A stretch of DNA of 64,000 nt, taken from Lachancea kluyveri NRRL Y-12651 (lineage: Eukaryota; Ascomycota; Saccharomycetes; Saccharomycetales; Saccharomycetaceae). Shown in pieces: positions 54,401 through 64,000 of the stretch; within the stretch, counting starts at the first letter, position 1, and each line of letters opens with the position of its first letter. The notes under the pieces were generated by a model. It did no database searches. It was not told the DNA's origin and saw only the letters and a list, made by a program, of their open reading frames with translations. A program made the translations under genes and the position numbers. The stretch covers positions 558,001 through 622,000 of the forward strand of contig CM000693.1 of assembly GCA_000149225.2 (NCBI GenBank), in the 5' to 3' direction.

Positions 54401-57400
54401 CTCGTGTTTTGCGAGTTCGGTCAAGACATCCCAGTGTTGTAGCTTTTCCGCACATAATATCCAATTGTCTTCCCATAAGGAATACTCGGAGTCAGAATAT
54501 GGTAATGCTCCGCTACGCGCCTTAACTTGGGCAGCCTCATACAGCTGTTGCGCCTTATCCCATAGACCTATTTGCTCAAAGGATAAAGCAATGTTAGTCT
54601 CTGTGTACTTTGCTCTTCTCCTCCACAACCCATAAAACATATCTTCCTCTTCCAAATTTACATATAGCTCCAGCAGGGCATCTTCATTGGTTTCGATAAT
54701 CTTGCTGTTGTCAATTGAAGGATTTTCTTGAATTGATTCTAGAAGTTTAATAGACTGGTACCATGAATTATAGGAGGTAGCCAAGTATTTAACAAGGTGT
54801 GGGGGTAGTTCCAAAGATTCCACTCTGCTGATAGAGTCCAATAATGTACTAACAACGTTTGTTCTTATGTTTAGTTGCCTGGAATGGTAATCTTTGGATA
54901 AAAGGGTGACCAAGGAGCGCACAAAACCATATTTCTCATTTCTAGGAATAGATAGGTAGGCAATGGGGAAAACATTAACCCAAGCAGAGTGAATGGCTTT
55001 TGGGCTCTGATAAAAAATATCAGTTAACGGCTCAATAATGTCTTCACAAGTTATGCTTGAAAATTTTTCTATAAAGGACGAGTGATGATCCAAAAGGTCT
55101 TTTAGGGCCTCGCTTGGGGCCACAGACTCGGAGCAATGGGGCACCGTCTTTTTAATTGACTCCAAAGAAATAAGCTCATAATCGGTCTGTAACTTAAGTG
55201 AATGTTCCTTCTCGAAGGCGCCGTATAGAAGCTGTAAAGCTTGATTTAACCAAGGGTAGTCAGCAATAAACTCCCAATTTTGATCACGAATGACATAATA
55301 CAACCGCTCTCTTATATCTCTCTCGAGACTGTCATTTAAAATTGACATTAACTTTTTTCTTATCGGAACATCACCTACACGTGTACCAACGAGAAATGGT
55401 TGCTCCATCCTGACGGTTATTTCACTGTTGTTGAAACTTTTATCCTCGAAGAGTTCTAATATTATTTCGTAGAACTGTTTAGATAGAGTTGGTTCACCAC
55501 GAACTTCAAATGCAAGCATCTTCGTTAAAATAGCGGCTTTCTCCTTGACTGTGGGGAATATCTCGTTGGCAAAAACCCAGTTTCTAGAGATTGCAACAAT
55601 CTTTTTCAAGAATTGCTGGTCCATCGATCGATCAATAAGTAATGCAACTGTTGATAAGAATGGACGACGAGCATCGCCCAATGAGGAAACCTTCATTGAC
55701 AACAAGTAAAAAATCTTCTCAAGTAACTTTGTAGTAATCTTTGCCTCCTCTAAAGCAGCGGCATCCTTCGGCTGGGACGTGGCCAAGTGATCCTTGCAGA
55801 GTTTACTAAATGTTTTCATTATTGCAGGAAGAAGACTGTCAATGCTTTGTGGAAAGTGCATAAATAGTGTCCACGTTAAGGTAACTCCGGCGGCAACGGA
55901 GGAGGTTCCCTGAAGATCCTCCGCAATGATAGATGACAACGTTACCACAAAGTTTTTGCCAACAGTTTCTTCTTCAGATTCAAAATTTGATTCTTCTTGT
56001 TTAATTGTCTTTAAAATTGTGTTCAGTACCTTTTGTAGGACTTCCTGGATGTCGTGGTGGTCCACGCGTAAGCTCTTATCAAGCATACTTTGAATATTTG
56101 GTAAGTTATTCAATATCCATGCAGGGTCCTTATTTTTCAGAATAACATCCAAGACATCCAATGCATTCATGCAGTAATATAAAATATTTGGTGAAGTTAG
56201 GTCCTGTTGGACTAAAAACTTTTCGAAGTAAACCAACTTAACAACGACATCAGGCCAAAAATCTTTTGATAAAAGTTCAGATAGAATATTAATTGCTCTT
56301 AACCCTAACTCAGTTTCAGAAGCTCTGTGGTTACTGACACAAATATAGCGAATTAAGAAGGTCGCGCAGGCTTCACTCTGGCTCAATGGAATCATGTAGC
56401 CATCCGCGGTAGTATCATCTTTGGCACGGATTGCATTGTTATCTTTCATTTCAATATCTCCATTTCCTAGAATCTCCTTTTTTTGTTTCCTTGCTTTTCT
56501 CTCCCAATACAGAATTAGATCTGCAAGGTCAATCGCTAATGTTTGGTTTTCACCACTAGGATTTGTTAAAAGCATTAGTTTGCCCATGTGGTTGATTACG
56601 TTTGGGATAAAAAGGCTTCTGGCGCCAAAGAAGGCATCAGGATGGTTGATTAAAAATTGGTAAAGAGTAATATTTTGGTTAGAGTTGCTTTCAGATAAAA
56701 CTCTTCTAACCCAATTGATCCAGGAGTTTGGCGCACCTGTTGAAGCCATACGTTCAGGTATGATTGGCGCGAGTAAATCTAGCGACTGTCTGACCATGTA
56801 ACGAGATTCAACTTGGAATGTTCTTAGTATAGCGACAAATATTTGGGTTACAATTTTGACAGGGGTATCATACTTAGAAATAAAATATGCAGTAACCATG
56901 TATGCCGCTTGTTTCGCTAGTGTATCCTCCAATTTGATGAAGTTCCAACTAAACTTGATAACGTCTTTCTTCAGATAGGCGATGGGCACTGTAGCCCATT
57001 TGATGAGTATAGCAGATAATTGTAGCAATTCAAACCTGAAAACATCATACCTACCCGCAACATTACTAACAAGGACCTCATTTGAGCCTCGCCAGATCTT
57101 ATCACGAATAAACTCCAGCCATTCAGGTAGTTTGTTGGCTTCGTTGCTTTCAATCATATTTTCTAACGAGCCGCTTTTGAACCCTTCGTAAATAAACGTA
57201 CTGTTCACAATGTTTTTCAATACAAAAACACTGGCATCTAATGGTTTGTCGCTGGTGGAGAAAACTAATGCACTCATCATGTAAGAGTTCCGTTGCCCCA
57301 TATCGTTGGAGGTTACGATATTATCGTAGATAAAGTTGTGGAATGGATGAGAAAGTTTAAAGCCAATGGAATGTGCAAACTCTATGAAGTCAAATAACAG

Positions 57401-60400
57401 CGTTGGGTCTTCTTTATTCAGTTCCATATATCTAAGATAGAACGATTGGAACTTTTCGATAGTTTGATGTAGTTGTAGGCTATCGATGTAAAAAGCATTT
57501 TCGTTAATAGTTCTCAAGACAAAGCTTAGCATGTCTTTAAGCTTGAAAATTATTTGGTGATTTTCAACCAACCACTTTTCGCCTCTAACATTGACCAATG
57601 CATCGAAAATATCAACAATACTGGCAAAAAAACTCACAACACTAATCTGGTTGGACTGGATGTTAGTCATATAGAAATCGTAAAAGTTGTAAAGCTCTTT
57701 TTCGAAATCGTCAGCCAGGTCTTGGGCACCTTCTTTCTGAATAATGGAACAAAATAACAAAACTAGCTGTCTTGAGCTCAAGTTATTTTTGAAATAGTTA
57801 ATAACAGATGTGTGAAACCTGTTCAAATATTTTGCAAGTGGTACACGAAACGGCGAATCTATTTGCAATCTTAGTCGCTTTTCCAATAACATAATTTTTA
57901 GTAACAAGTCATTTAAGAACATGTCGGCTTGGGGAGGAAGCAGATGAAAAATGTTTATAATGCTTGAGATAATCTTTGTTGGCATCTGTTCGTGTAAGTC
58001 TTTGCCGAAGAGTATATCTAAGACATCGATTCTACACCATGCGTCCAAATGATCTAATAGCTTTTTACCAATTTCGACTTTGAAATAAGCAATCAAAAGC
58101 TCTAATAAGCGTGCGAGAGCTTCTAAACCGGAAACAGTTAATTTTTGGTGGTCGGAAAGATTCATTAGCATTGGTTTTAAACCATTCTGTAGTAATTCCT
58201 TAGGAAGCTTGGAATTTTCGGCCAGCACTTCCTTCAATCCTTGATAAGTAGCTTCAATAATCTCTGGGGATGTTTTCAGCATAGTCTTGAAGAAAACAGC
58301 CAATATACGAATTCTTATTGAACCTTGTTGTGCACTTGCGAACTGTTCATTCTTCAATGACAAGGCAAGCAGTTTGATACAAACTACCCTTAAGTTTACA
58401 AGTTGCTCAGATGTTTGATATTCGGTAACCCTGTGTGCACTAGCTAAAGATTCGTCCTCGGCATCAACTAAAGCGATAGCCTCGTGCAGTAAACGGTAAA
58501 GCTCTTCATTGAATTCCAAAAATGTGCCTGGCAATCCTAAGCAGTATATAACCGCATCCACGTTACCAATTTGCATTGGAAATGGTAGTGCTCTTAAAGG
58601 CTTAGCAAAAATTGGTGACAAAAGAAAGTTTTGAGAATGCTCCATTAGTTTCACAACTGGAATTCCAGTTACGTCAGAGATGGTTCCCAAGGCATTTTGA
58701 CAAGCCTTCCTGACAACCTCATTGGCGTTACTCAACTCGCAAACAATATCTGTTAGAGTGTTTTGTAAAATTTTGTCGTTCAAAAGTTCTTCAGTTACCC
58801 CCTCACAAGTGCTCTTTAAAATTTTGACGATCAGCTCCTCAGCACGTTCACGAATAACGCTTGGTGCCTCAGCAGGGGTGTCTTTTAAGACAAATAATAA
58901 CCCTGCGATCAGCTCAAATTGGTACCTCCTCAGATAATCGACAGATATGTCTAAATCATCTACGAGAGTTTTGATGCCTAAAACACCACCACTCTTCTGG
59001 TAATATGCTTCGTCATAACATTGATGAATAAACCTTTTTGTCAAGCTTGGAATGAACGAATAGATCAGTAGTAGTTTTTCACCATATATAACTATGCTGT
59101 TTTCATAAATTCTTTTAATGGATGCAGTAGCCATTTCTCTGGAGTCGTTTAGATAGGAACAAAGACCATAGCATATAGCCCCTAAAATCACTTCATTATC
59201 AATGCAGATATCAGGTTGTTTGATATCCACACTAAACAATCCCGGCTGCCTTCTCTTCTCATTTAAAGCTGTTATAACTTGTAGTAGGCAAAAATGATTA
59301 ACAACATTTAAAACCAACTCAGTAGCTTCTTCCTTTAAACCCTCGATAGATGTGGAAAAAAATAAGGCCTGAATTAGTTTCAAAAATAACTTCTCTTGGT
59401 TATTCAATTTGTCTTGGTCCTTAACTTTTCTATCGTCAAATTCAACACTGTCTTCTATGTTGTCTTCGCTTAAAATCCTTACAGCCTTTGTCAAATAGCT
59501 GCTGCAGTCTTCTGGGATAACGGTAGACGATTTCATGAACAGTTTTAATACGGAAGTCAAGTATTTGAATGCATTCTTTCTATAGTAAATATCGGCACGA
59601 TAATCTTCCAAAATTTCAAGGGCGGATCGTACCCCAGGTGTAATTGAAAGTGGCACTTCCTCACCAATACCGTGTATCTTAAACAATGCGTTGACTTCAA
59701 TATCCAGTTCTTGTTCCGTCTTCAGATTTGTAGGAGGCTTGATAAAACGACGGTTGCGTCCGCCTAGTTTACCTAAGATCCTCACGGCAGTGTGACTGAT
59801 TTGATGGTTAAATGGTTGTGGTTTTAGTAATCTGAACAGCGAATGAATAACTTCTTCGACAACAGGTTCGATTATCGGGTCAAAATACTCGGCAGTCAAA
59901 TTATCGATGCACAACTCCAATGTTCTTAATCCTTGCGTTATCAGATCAGGGAATCCCTGCAATGCGTACACTAGTGGTTTCATTAAATAACTCAAATATG
60001 GAGCAAGCACACTTAAACGAACTGGAACGGTCAAACAGAGTTCTACATATAGATCTCGTTCATGGGGACGGCGAGCTGTTAAAATCATTCTGTTTAAGGA
60101 CTGTAAGAGTACTTGCAGTATTGGTTTGATGGACCTGTACAAGTTTTCAAATCTGCCACCACCAATGCTTCTGAACAAAGTTCTGATCAAATAAAAGTAA
60201 ACCAATGGTTCTTCTGCTGTGGTTGAAAACTTGAGTGAATCCAAAATTAAGTCGTTTAAGTGTGGTAGTAACACGACTTCATTTGTAACTGGGAAAAGAT
60301 TTACCGACATGAAAGATAATTTGAACAAGCGAATCAAAATATTGGATTTATTACTGTCAACATTGCCTAAATCTTTCAACTTGGATTTCAAAAACCTTAA

Positions 60401-62587
60401 CAAGATGCCGGTAAAGTTTGGGGATGTAATTTCACTTGTCAAAAAGGATTGGGCTACGTGTAAAAGAGCGGAATCACGTAGCATTGATTCATACATAAAC
60501 TCAATTTCAGTCTCAACAATTTCGTTGAAGGTTGGACTATCCATTTGCATAAACATGATGGCAAAGTAGTCCATTAACTCTCTGCCATCCTTGGTAGCCG
60601 AAACAGGTAAACTTGGTGCAGTAATATCAAAATATTTTTGTTCATTAACCTGAGGTTTACCGTAGTTACTAGAGAAAAAGTGTAAGCCCAGTATGCATTC
60701 ATGAAAAAGATTTCTGAAAACAACTACCTCCTCGTAAGAGAAGACTCTGGATAAGGAAGACCACATTTTGGGATTCATGGTGGTAAAGTCAGCAGAGGGA
60801 GGATTGAAGACTTTAATATCATGAATGATTGTTTTTAAGAAGGACATTAGTGTGCGGTATAAGTAAAATGCATCTTTTAAAGGATCACTAGTAGATGGTG
60901 GAGATATTGTGATTGGGCCGTGGTTCCTGATATCAAACATATCGATATATTTGTCTTCACCTTCGTCTTTTATCTGCTTTTTCTCCTCATTTTCCATGTT
61001 AACGTCACCGTCACTATCAATTTCTAATGGTACCACATGTTTTTTGCTGCTCAAAATTTTGTCTACGAATTCATGAGTATCTTTATTATCTTTTTCGATT
61101 TTGGATTGAATTTCTTTGGATTTAGAAAGTTTATTCTCCTCGTAGTCCAAGTGGTGTTTCATTATACTATCGTACTGCCTGTTTAGTATCTGAAATCTTG
61201 TTGTGTAAGCATCGATGATGATCATTAAGAGCTTTTTGGCTCTAGGAGCATCAGCTGGGTTTTCCTTGCCCAATTTTAGAATTCTTTCAACTAAATTCAA
61301 AAGTAGTTTTGCACTCATTATCTGGACTGTTAATGCGAGGCTTTCATCCAGTAAAAACCCTGTGTACATTTTGATGGTTTTCTCAATGGTATCTAGCTGA
61401 AGTTCGGCTCTAACGTTGTGAATAAAATCGGCCACTGTGCTATATGCCAGAGGGCGCAAGGTCTCTCGAGATGTGAACCCATCACCAATCAGTACACGCT
61501 CATCAAATAGTAAATCTATCTTGGGTAAGAACAGCTTTTTATAGTTGGTGGACAAAATATGTCTTGTTGCGTGTAATAACTCCTTTCTAGCCGAAGATAA
61601 TTCACTAGGACAATCTTGCAATAACCTCATAATTAAGTTGGGGACAAAACCAACATAATTCTGCAGATACTCGGCTGCGTATCCGCGAATAAAGACATAA
61701 GCTAGAAAAGACGTAGCTTTAATTTGGGCCAATAGAAAGTCACAGTATGCAGCGCGGTTCTTAATATCAGACGAAATGGTAGTCAATCTTCCACCACGTG
61801 ATTCAGCCATCTCTCTAGCCCTCTTCTGTTGATCAGCTTCCATGGACAATAGTTCTACTACAAGAGGCATGAATTGAGGCAGTGAAGAGCTCGTCAACTG
61901 TTTGTAAGAGGAGTACAGCGTGACCATGGTTATTGGGCACTCCGATAAAACCTTAAACGAAAACATGGACTTTCTCAGCAACTTTGGAGTGGTGCCATTG
62001 GTATTGCCATTGCCACTAACCTCGTTGCCCTCCAATTCGTCATTAGCAGTATCCAGTCCATCGGAAGATGTAGTTTCTGTACTCGGACTATCCCGAATGT
62101 TCTCGTCATTGAAAGTCTCCTTTACCAGCTCACGTATATTCTGATAGATTTCCATGATTATTTGGATAAAATTCTCCACTTTGTCCTGCAAAGGTAGCTT
62201 ATAGGATTTGAACAATGTGGTTGAGATTTTCATACACAAGACCCCATTCTCCTCGTTGTCAGATCTCAAAACGATCAGTAAAGACTCCAATACAGTAGCT
62301 GCATATGGTTCAAAAACCTCGTTCATTGCACAACGATTTAGAATCTCCAAAGTGACGTTTCTTAGCTTATGCTCGGCGGAGGATCCATTGAGTGATGTCG
62401 GAATGGTCGTCAATTGGTCTAGTAATATGGGTAGCAAGTTTTTCAAAAAGTGTCCATAAGCACCCGATGGTCCCAAGGACTCCACCATATCGCAAAGTTC
62501 AGATAAAGTAGAGTGTTTCTGCGCTGAACTCGCGCTTTGTTCATTCAATCTCAATGCGAAAGCATCGATTTGCTCAGTATGAGACAT
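51410..62587 (-). CDS. TRA1: SAGA/NuA4 activator-binding scaffold Tra1
   Basis: 3725 residues from the ATG at 62587 (S. cerevisiae Tra1, YHR099W: 3744), the largest gene in the window. Tra1 is the shared subunit of the SAGA and NuA4 histone acetyltransferase complexes and the target of acidic activators. It is a PIKK-family pseudokinase. The first about 2,600 residues are HEAT repeats, with an acidic, Lys-rich insert at about residues 510-560; then come the FAT domain (for example WDKAQQLYEAAQVKARSG, HEIAWVINRFAHVARKHNMPD, KAWAQWGFFNDRRL), a PI3K-like domain (RRLTIRGHDGSLHSFAVQYPA, YMLSINNRSPHKIYIDKKSG) without the usual catalytic residues, and a C-terminal FATC ending SFMPCL. No breaks in the frame. 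Confidence 0.98.
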   Translation of the reverse strand: MSHTEQIDAFALRLNEQSASSAQKHSTLSELCDMVESLGPSGAYGHFLKNLLPILLDQLTTIPTSLNGSSAEHKLRNVTLEILNRCAMNEVFEPYAATVLESLLIVLRSDNEENGVLCMKISTTLFKSYKLPLQDKVENFIQIIMEIYQNIRELVKETFNDENIRDSPSTETTSSDGLDTANDELEGNEVSGNGNTNGTTPKLLRKSMFSFKVLSECPITMVTLYSSYKQLTSSSLPQFMPLVVELLSMEADQQKRAREMAESRGGRLTTISSDIKNRAAYCDFLLAQIKATSFLAYVFIRGYAAEYLQNYVGFVPNLIMRLLQDCPSELSSARKELLHATRHILSTNYKKLFLPKIDLLFDERVLIGDGFTSRETLRPLAYSTVADFIHNVRAELQLDTIEKTIKMYTGFLLDESLALTVQIMSAKLLLNLVERILKLGKENPADAPRAKKLLMIIIDAYTTRFQILNRQYDSIMKHHLDYEENKLSKSKEIQSKIEKDNKDTHEFVDKILSSKKHVVPLEIDSDGDVNMENEEKKQIKDEGEDKYIDMFDIRNHGPITISPPSTSDPLKDAFYLYRTLMSFLKTIIHDIKVFNPPSADFTTMNPKMWSSLSRVFSYEEVVVFRNLFHECILGLHFFSSNYGKPQVNEQKYFDITAPSLPVSATKDGRELMDYFAIMFMQMDSPTFNEIVETEIEFMYESMLRDSALLHVAQSFLTSEITSPNFTGILLRFLKSKLKDLGNVDSNKSNILIRLFKLSFMSVNLFPVTNEVVLLPHLNDLILDSLKFSTTAEEPLVYFYLIRTLFRSIGGGRFENLYRSIKPILQVLLQSLNRMILTARRPHERDLYVELCLTVPVRLSVLAPYLSYLMKPLVYALQGFPDLITQGLRTLELCIDNLTAEYFDPIIEPVVEEVIHSLFRLLKPQPFNHQISHTAVRILGKLGGRNRRFIKPPTNLKTEQELDIEVNALFKIHGIGEEVPLSITPGVRSALEILEDYRADIYYRKNAFKYLTSVLKLFMKSSTVIPEDCSSYLTKAVRILSEDNIEDSVEFDDRKVKDQDKLNNQEKLFLKLIQALFFSTSIEGLKEEATELVLNVVNHFCLLQVITALNEKRRQPGLFSVDIKQPDICIDNEVILGAICYGLCSYLNDSREMATASIKRIYENSIVIYGEKLLLIYSFIPSLTKRFIHQCYDEAYYQKSGGVLGIKTLVDDLDISVDYLRRYQFELIAGLLFVLKDTPAEAPSVIRERAEELIVKILKSTCEGVTEELLNDKILQNTLTDIVCELSNANEVVRKACQNALGTISDVTGIPVVKLMEHSQNFLLSPIFAKPLRALPFPMQIGNVDAVIYCLGLPGTFLEFNEELYRLLHEAIALVDAEDESLASAHRVTEYQTSEQLVNLRVVCIKLLALSLKNEQFASAQQGSIRIRILAVFFKTMLKTSPEIIEATYQGLKEVLAENSKLPKELLQNGLKPMLMNLSDHQKLTVSGLEALARLLELLIAYFKVEIGKKLLDHLDAWCRIDVLDILFGKDLHEQMPTKIISSIINIFHLLPPQADMFLNDLLLKIMLLEKRLRLQIDSPFRVPLAKYLNRFHTSVINYFKNNLSSRQLVLLFCSIIQKEGAQDLADDFEKELYNFYDFYMTNIQSNQISVVSFFASIVDIFDALVNVRGEKWLVENHQIIFKLKDMLSFVLRTINENAFYIDSLQLHQTIEKFQSFYLRYMELNKEDPTLLFDFIEFAHSIGFKLSHPFHNFIYDNIVTSNDMGQRNSYMMSALVFSTSDKPLDASVFVLKNIVNSTFIYEGFKSGSLENMIESNEANKLPEWLEFIRDKIWRGSNEVLVSNVAGRYDVFRFELLQLSAILIKWATVPIAYLKKDVIKFSWNFIKLEDTLAKQAAYMVTAYFISKYDTPVKIVTQIFVAILRTFQVESRYMVRQSLDLLAPIIPERMASTGAPNSWINWVRRVLSESNSNQNITLYQFLINHPDAFFGARSLFIPNVINHMGKLMLLTNPSGENQTLAIDLADLILYWERKARKQKKEILGNGDIEMKDNNAIRAKDDTTADGYMIPLSQSEACATFLIRYICVSNHRASETELGLRAINILSELLSKDFWPDVVVKLVYFEKFLVQQDLTSPNILYYCMNALDVLDVILKNKDPAWILNNLPNIQSMLDKSLRVDHHDIQEVLQKVLNTILKTIKQEESNFESEEETVGKNFVVTLSSIIAEDLQGTSSVAAGVTLTWTLFMHFPQSIDSLLPAIMKTFSKLCKDHLATSQPKDAAALEEAKITTKLLEKIFYLLSMKVSSLGDARRPFLSTVALLIDRSMDQQFLKKIVAISRNWVFANEIFPTVKEKAAILTKMLAFEVRGEPTLSKQFYEIILELFEDKSFNNSEITVRMEQPFLVGTRVGDVPIRKKLMSILNDSLERDIRERLYYVIRDQNWEFIADYPWLNQALQLLYGAFEKEHSLKLQTDYELISLESIKKTVPHCSESVAPSEALKDLLDHHSSFIEKFSSITCEDIIEPLTDIFYQSPKAIHSAWVNVFPIAYLSIPRNEKYGFVRSLVTLLSKDYHSRQLNIRTNVVSTLLDSISRVESLELPPHLVKYLATSYNSWYQSIKLLESIQENPSIDNSKIIETNEDALLELYVNLEEEDMFYGLWRRRAKYTETNIALSFEQIGLWDKAQQLYEAAQVKARSGALPYSDSEYSLWEDNWILCAEKLQHWDVLTELAKHEGFTDLLLECGWRVADWNADREALEQSVKSVMDVPTPRRQMFETFLALQNFAETKKGDQDIRRLCDEGIQLSLHKWASMPERFTPAHKFLLHGFQQYMEFLEATQVYSNLATTTVQNLDSKAQEVKRVLQAWRDRLPNIWDDINMWNDLVTWRQHAFQVINNAYLPLVPALQQANSNSNVNTHAYRGYHEIAWVINRFAHVARKHNMPDVCISQLARIYTLPNIEIQEAFLKLREQAKCHYQSMNELTTGLDVISNTNLVYFGTVQKAEFFTLKGMFLSKLRAHDEANQAFATAVQIDLNLAKAWAQWGFFNDRRLSEDPNNISFANNAISCYLQAAGLYKNSKTRKLLCRILWLIGMDDTSGSLASAFDSFRGEIPVWYWITFIPQLLTSLSHKEAGMVRQILIRIAKSYPQALHFQLRTTKEDFAVIQRQTMAAVSNPRLAAGGDAQNSTGTRQPWEYLDELNGILKTAYPLLALSLESLVDQINQKFKTSSDEDLFRLVNVLLIDGTYNYNRLPYPRENPKLPASTETNLVRFSENLLPPHIRVKFNADFIDSKPDFETYIKRLRHWRNRLENKLDRAPKVENMEKLCPHLSNFHHQKFEDIEIPGQYLLNKDNSTHFVKIARFLPHVDFVRGTHASYRRLTIRGHDGSLHSFAVQYPAVRHSRREERMFQLYRLFNETLSKNVQTRRRNIQFTLPIAVPLSPQVRIMNDSTSFTTLYQIYDHTCAKKGIDRDAIQDFVSEQLNAAHDKVLPPPDITAVKVEIFSSIQSMFLPSTVVKDYFSSLFTEFEDFWLFRKRFSSQYGAFVFMTYMLSINNRSPHKIYIDKKSGNVFTLEMLPARYPYERVKQSAKNFEANLPPDAPVFHNNEPVPFRLTPNIQKLIGDSALEGIFSVNIFAIARALLEPDHELNTYLSLFIRDEVISWYSNLHRSIVEDPQLRDIVHTNTDLIIRRIAQLGHLSSNPSVATQYVLDAIGAAVSPRNLAKTDQSFMPCL

Positions 62588-63026
62588 TGCTTTCCTATTT
62601 TTTTATGCAATCAAGTGGTAATACAATTTGAAAAGCTTCGCAAAGTTCTGCTTCGTTTGCGTGTCTCTCTTTCTTTGTTGTCGAGATGTGTTTGGTATTT
62701 AGATGGACCGCCATTCAAGATGCAAAGTTCAAATTTTTCGAGAGGATAAAACCTATGAAGTCTAGGAAAAACTTTTGGTCATGTGATTTTTACCTCTTTA
62801 GGAAAGAGGTAATGTGTCAGACGTGTATGATGTAAAATAAATGCTACAAAGCTATGTATCGGGTATTGACTGGTTAGCTGAGGTCGTGCAGTGAATGCTT
62901 CCAGTTATTGAGAGTTGAATAAGTTGGCGAAATACTTGACTAGTTCGAATGACAAAAAGGCACTTAAGGTCTATCTAGGTTACCAAAAAAAGAAAAAAAA
63001 ATTGTAAAATTAAGAGATGGAAAACG
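62588..63026. other. Intergenic: TRA1 promoter and 3' region of the permease gene
   Basis: 439 bases. A T/C-rich stretch lies just upstream of the TRA1 start. No gene or RNA is recognised. Confidence 0.5.
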
Positions 63027-64000
63027 TTACATAATTTCAGAATCCTTAGTGGTAATTGTGTACTCAACACAACCGCTTTTAGAATCCTGTTCAACAGCAT
63101 TTATGTTTGAGGATTGAGTATCGGAGTCATGTTCTGGATCAATACTAGACCCCATTTTACCAGTCCATCCGTTGGCAATCAGATAATTGTGAAAATCGAC
63201 ATCTTGCTCCATTAAGTCACTCTCTTTCAAGTGTGGGATTAGTATCCATGCAAGAACAATACCTGCTAGACCACAGATGGCAGCAATAATAAAAGTCCAC
63301 CTGTTTCCCAAATGGTCTCTGATAGGGGTAAAAGTTTGGGTGCCAACAACGGCACCAACTTTGCCAATGGCAGCACTCAGACCATAGCACGTACCCCTTA
63401 CAGCGGTTGGGAAAGATTCACTGGATACAACACCAAGCATGTCACCGGGACCTGCGTTGGCAAAACAGTTCATCAACCCATAAAACACGATGAATAGCGG
63501 GGTTATTTTAGATATTTTGTCAAACGCACATCCAATTATCAACCCAAACAATAAATAACCTGAGAATCCAAACATTAAAGTGTACTTGCGGCCAATCCTG
63601 TCACAAAGCCAAGCTCCAACAAAGCAGCCAGGAATGGCAATTATTCCCAGTAGTAAATTCCACTCGCAAATCTCCTTCAAATCGGTAGTGTTGTTGATTA
63701 CGGAAGAGATAATAGTTCCGGAAAAAATACTGTTGGGAAAGACAACGAAGTCATATATGAACCAAACGCCACAAGTACCTAACAATCTTTTCCAACAATA
63801 TTTTACCACTAGCCAGTAAGGGACTCTATTTTTAATGGCACCTTTTTTGTATAATTCGTTAGTTGCCATTTTCCAGCGGAAGTAAAAGACGCTTAATGGC
63901 CAGAAACAACCCAGGGCAAACATGATCCTCCATAACGCTTCTAGATGCTTGGTACCACAAATTGAATAAACAACCAAAAAAACTATCGAGGCGAATGGCC
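63027..64000 (-). CDS. GIT1-type major facilitator permease (3' part only)
   Basis: The frame is open from the stop at 63027 to the right edge, so the N-terminal half lies outside; 324 codons are visible. It belongs to the phosphate/glycerophosphodiester branch of the major facilitator superfamily, closest by eye to S. cerevisiae Git1 (YCR098C), which imports glycerophosphoinositol and glycerophosphocholine at the plasma membrane. Visible features: the mid-protein WRIMFALGCFWPLSVFYFRWKM, the C-half signature GAWLCDRIGRKYTLMFGFSGYLLFG, AGPGDMLGVVSSESFPTAVRGTCYG, and two last helices (FIIAAICGLAGIVLAWILI). The tail after ESDLMEQDV is cytosolic. Git1-type genes occur in several copies in many yeasts, so the exact orthologue is uncertain. 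Confidence 0.85.
   Translation of the reverse strand, partial: PFASIVFLVVYSICGTKHLEALWRIMFALGCFWPLSVFYFRWKMATNELYKKGAIKNRVPYWLVVKYCWKRLLGTCGVWFIYDFVVFPNSIFSGTIISSVINNTTDLKEICEWNLLLGIIAIPGCFVGAWLCDRIGRKYTLMFGFSGYLLFGLIIGCAFDKISKITPLFIVFYGLMNCFANAGPGDMLGVVSSESFPTAVRGTCYGLSAAIGKVGAVVGTQTFTPIRDHLGNRWTFIIAAICGLAGIVLAWILIPHLKESDLMEQDVDFHNYLIANGWTGKMGSSIDPEHDSDTQSSNINAVEQDSKSGCVEYTITTKDSEIM

Overview
This window is chromosomal DNA of a budding yeast of the family Saccharomycetaceae. Almost every gene reads as a clear relative of a Saccharomyces cerevisiae gene, but the gene order differs. Genes that S. cerevisiae keeps on two separate chromosomal tracts (the YOR019-YOR035 tract, and the YDR473-YDR479 plus YDR257-YDR266 tracts) are interleaved here in one run. 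Where S. cerevisiae has duplicates (JIP4/YOR019W, CIN5/YAP6, EXO1/DIN7, AKR1/AKR2) there is one gene. That pattern is expected of a lineage that did not undergo the whole-genome duplication. A Torulaspora/Zygosaccharomyces-type yeast is my best guess, from protein similarity recalled by eye only.

Layout. 1-5.5 kb: partial AHC1, DDL1, SFM1, a MCO10-type ATP synthase small subunit, HSP10. 5.7-12.2 kb, all minus strand: PRP3, a JIP4/YOR019W protein, an ARL8-type GTPase and a YDR476C membrane protein. 12.5-24 kb: SNF1, HST3, SNM1, PEX29, BUB3, RKM4, STI1. 24-33.3 kb: HSP78, a CIN5/YAP6 bZIP factor, SWM1/APC13, EXG2, DFG16. 33.3-34.9 kb is gene-poor and holds a Ty1/Ty2-type solo LTR fossil and a tRNA-Gly(GCC) gene. 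34.9-49.4 kb: a YDR262W-type secreted FAS1 protein, a long HMS1/SREBP-like factor, EXO1, AKR1, SHE4, PEX10, HEL2. 49.6-64 kb: GEP4, an unrecognised four-helix membrane protein, TRA1 and the 3' part of a GIT1-type permease.

The content is mostly housekeeping: three heat-shock-regulated chaperone or cochaperone genes (HSP10, STI1, HSP78), each with a heat-shock element; chromatin and cell-cycle factors (AHC1, HST3, BUB3, SWM1, TRA1); RNA factors (PRP3, SNM1); peroxins (PEX29, PEX10); and mitochondrial lipid enzymes (DDL1, GEP4). The points that go beyond a routine list are: (i) an ARL8 gene, absent from S. cerevisiae, whose 66-nt intron is in frame and stop-free, so it hides inside an open reading frame; (ii) two more 65-68 nt introns in PEX10 and GEP4; (iii) a full-length SREBP-like HMS1 with candidate membrane segments and SRE-like promoter sites; (iv) a secreted FAS1 protein with lysine/arginine-Glu-Ala repeats between Kex2-type sites; and (v) the four-helix protein between GEP4 and TRA1. 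I did not find a wholly new multi-gene system. Several starts given here are the first conserved ATG, because the longest open frames begin at non-ATG codons.
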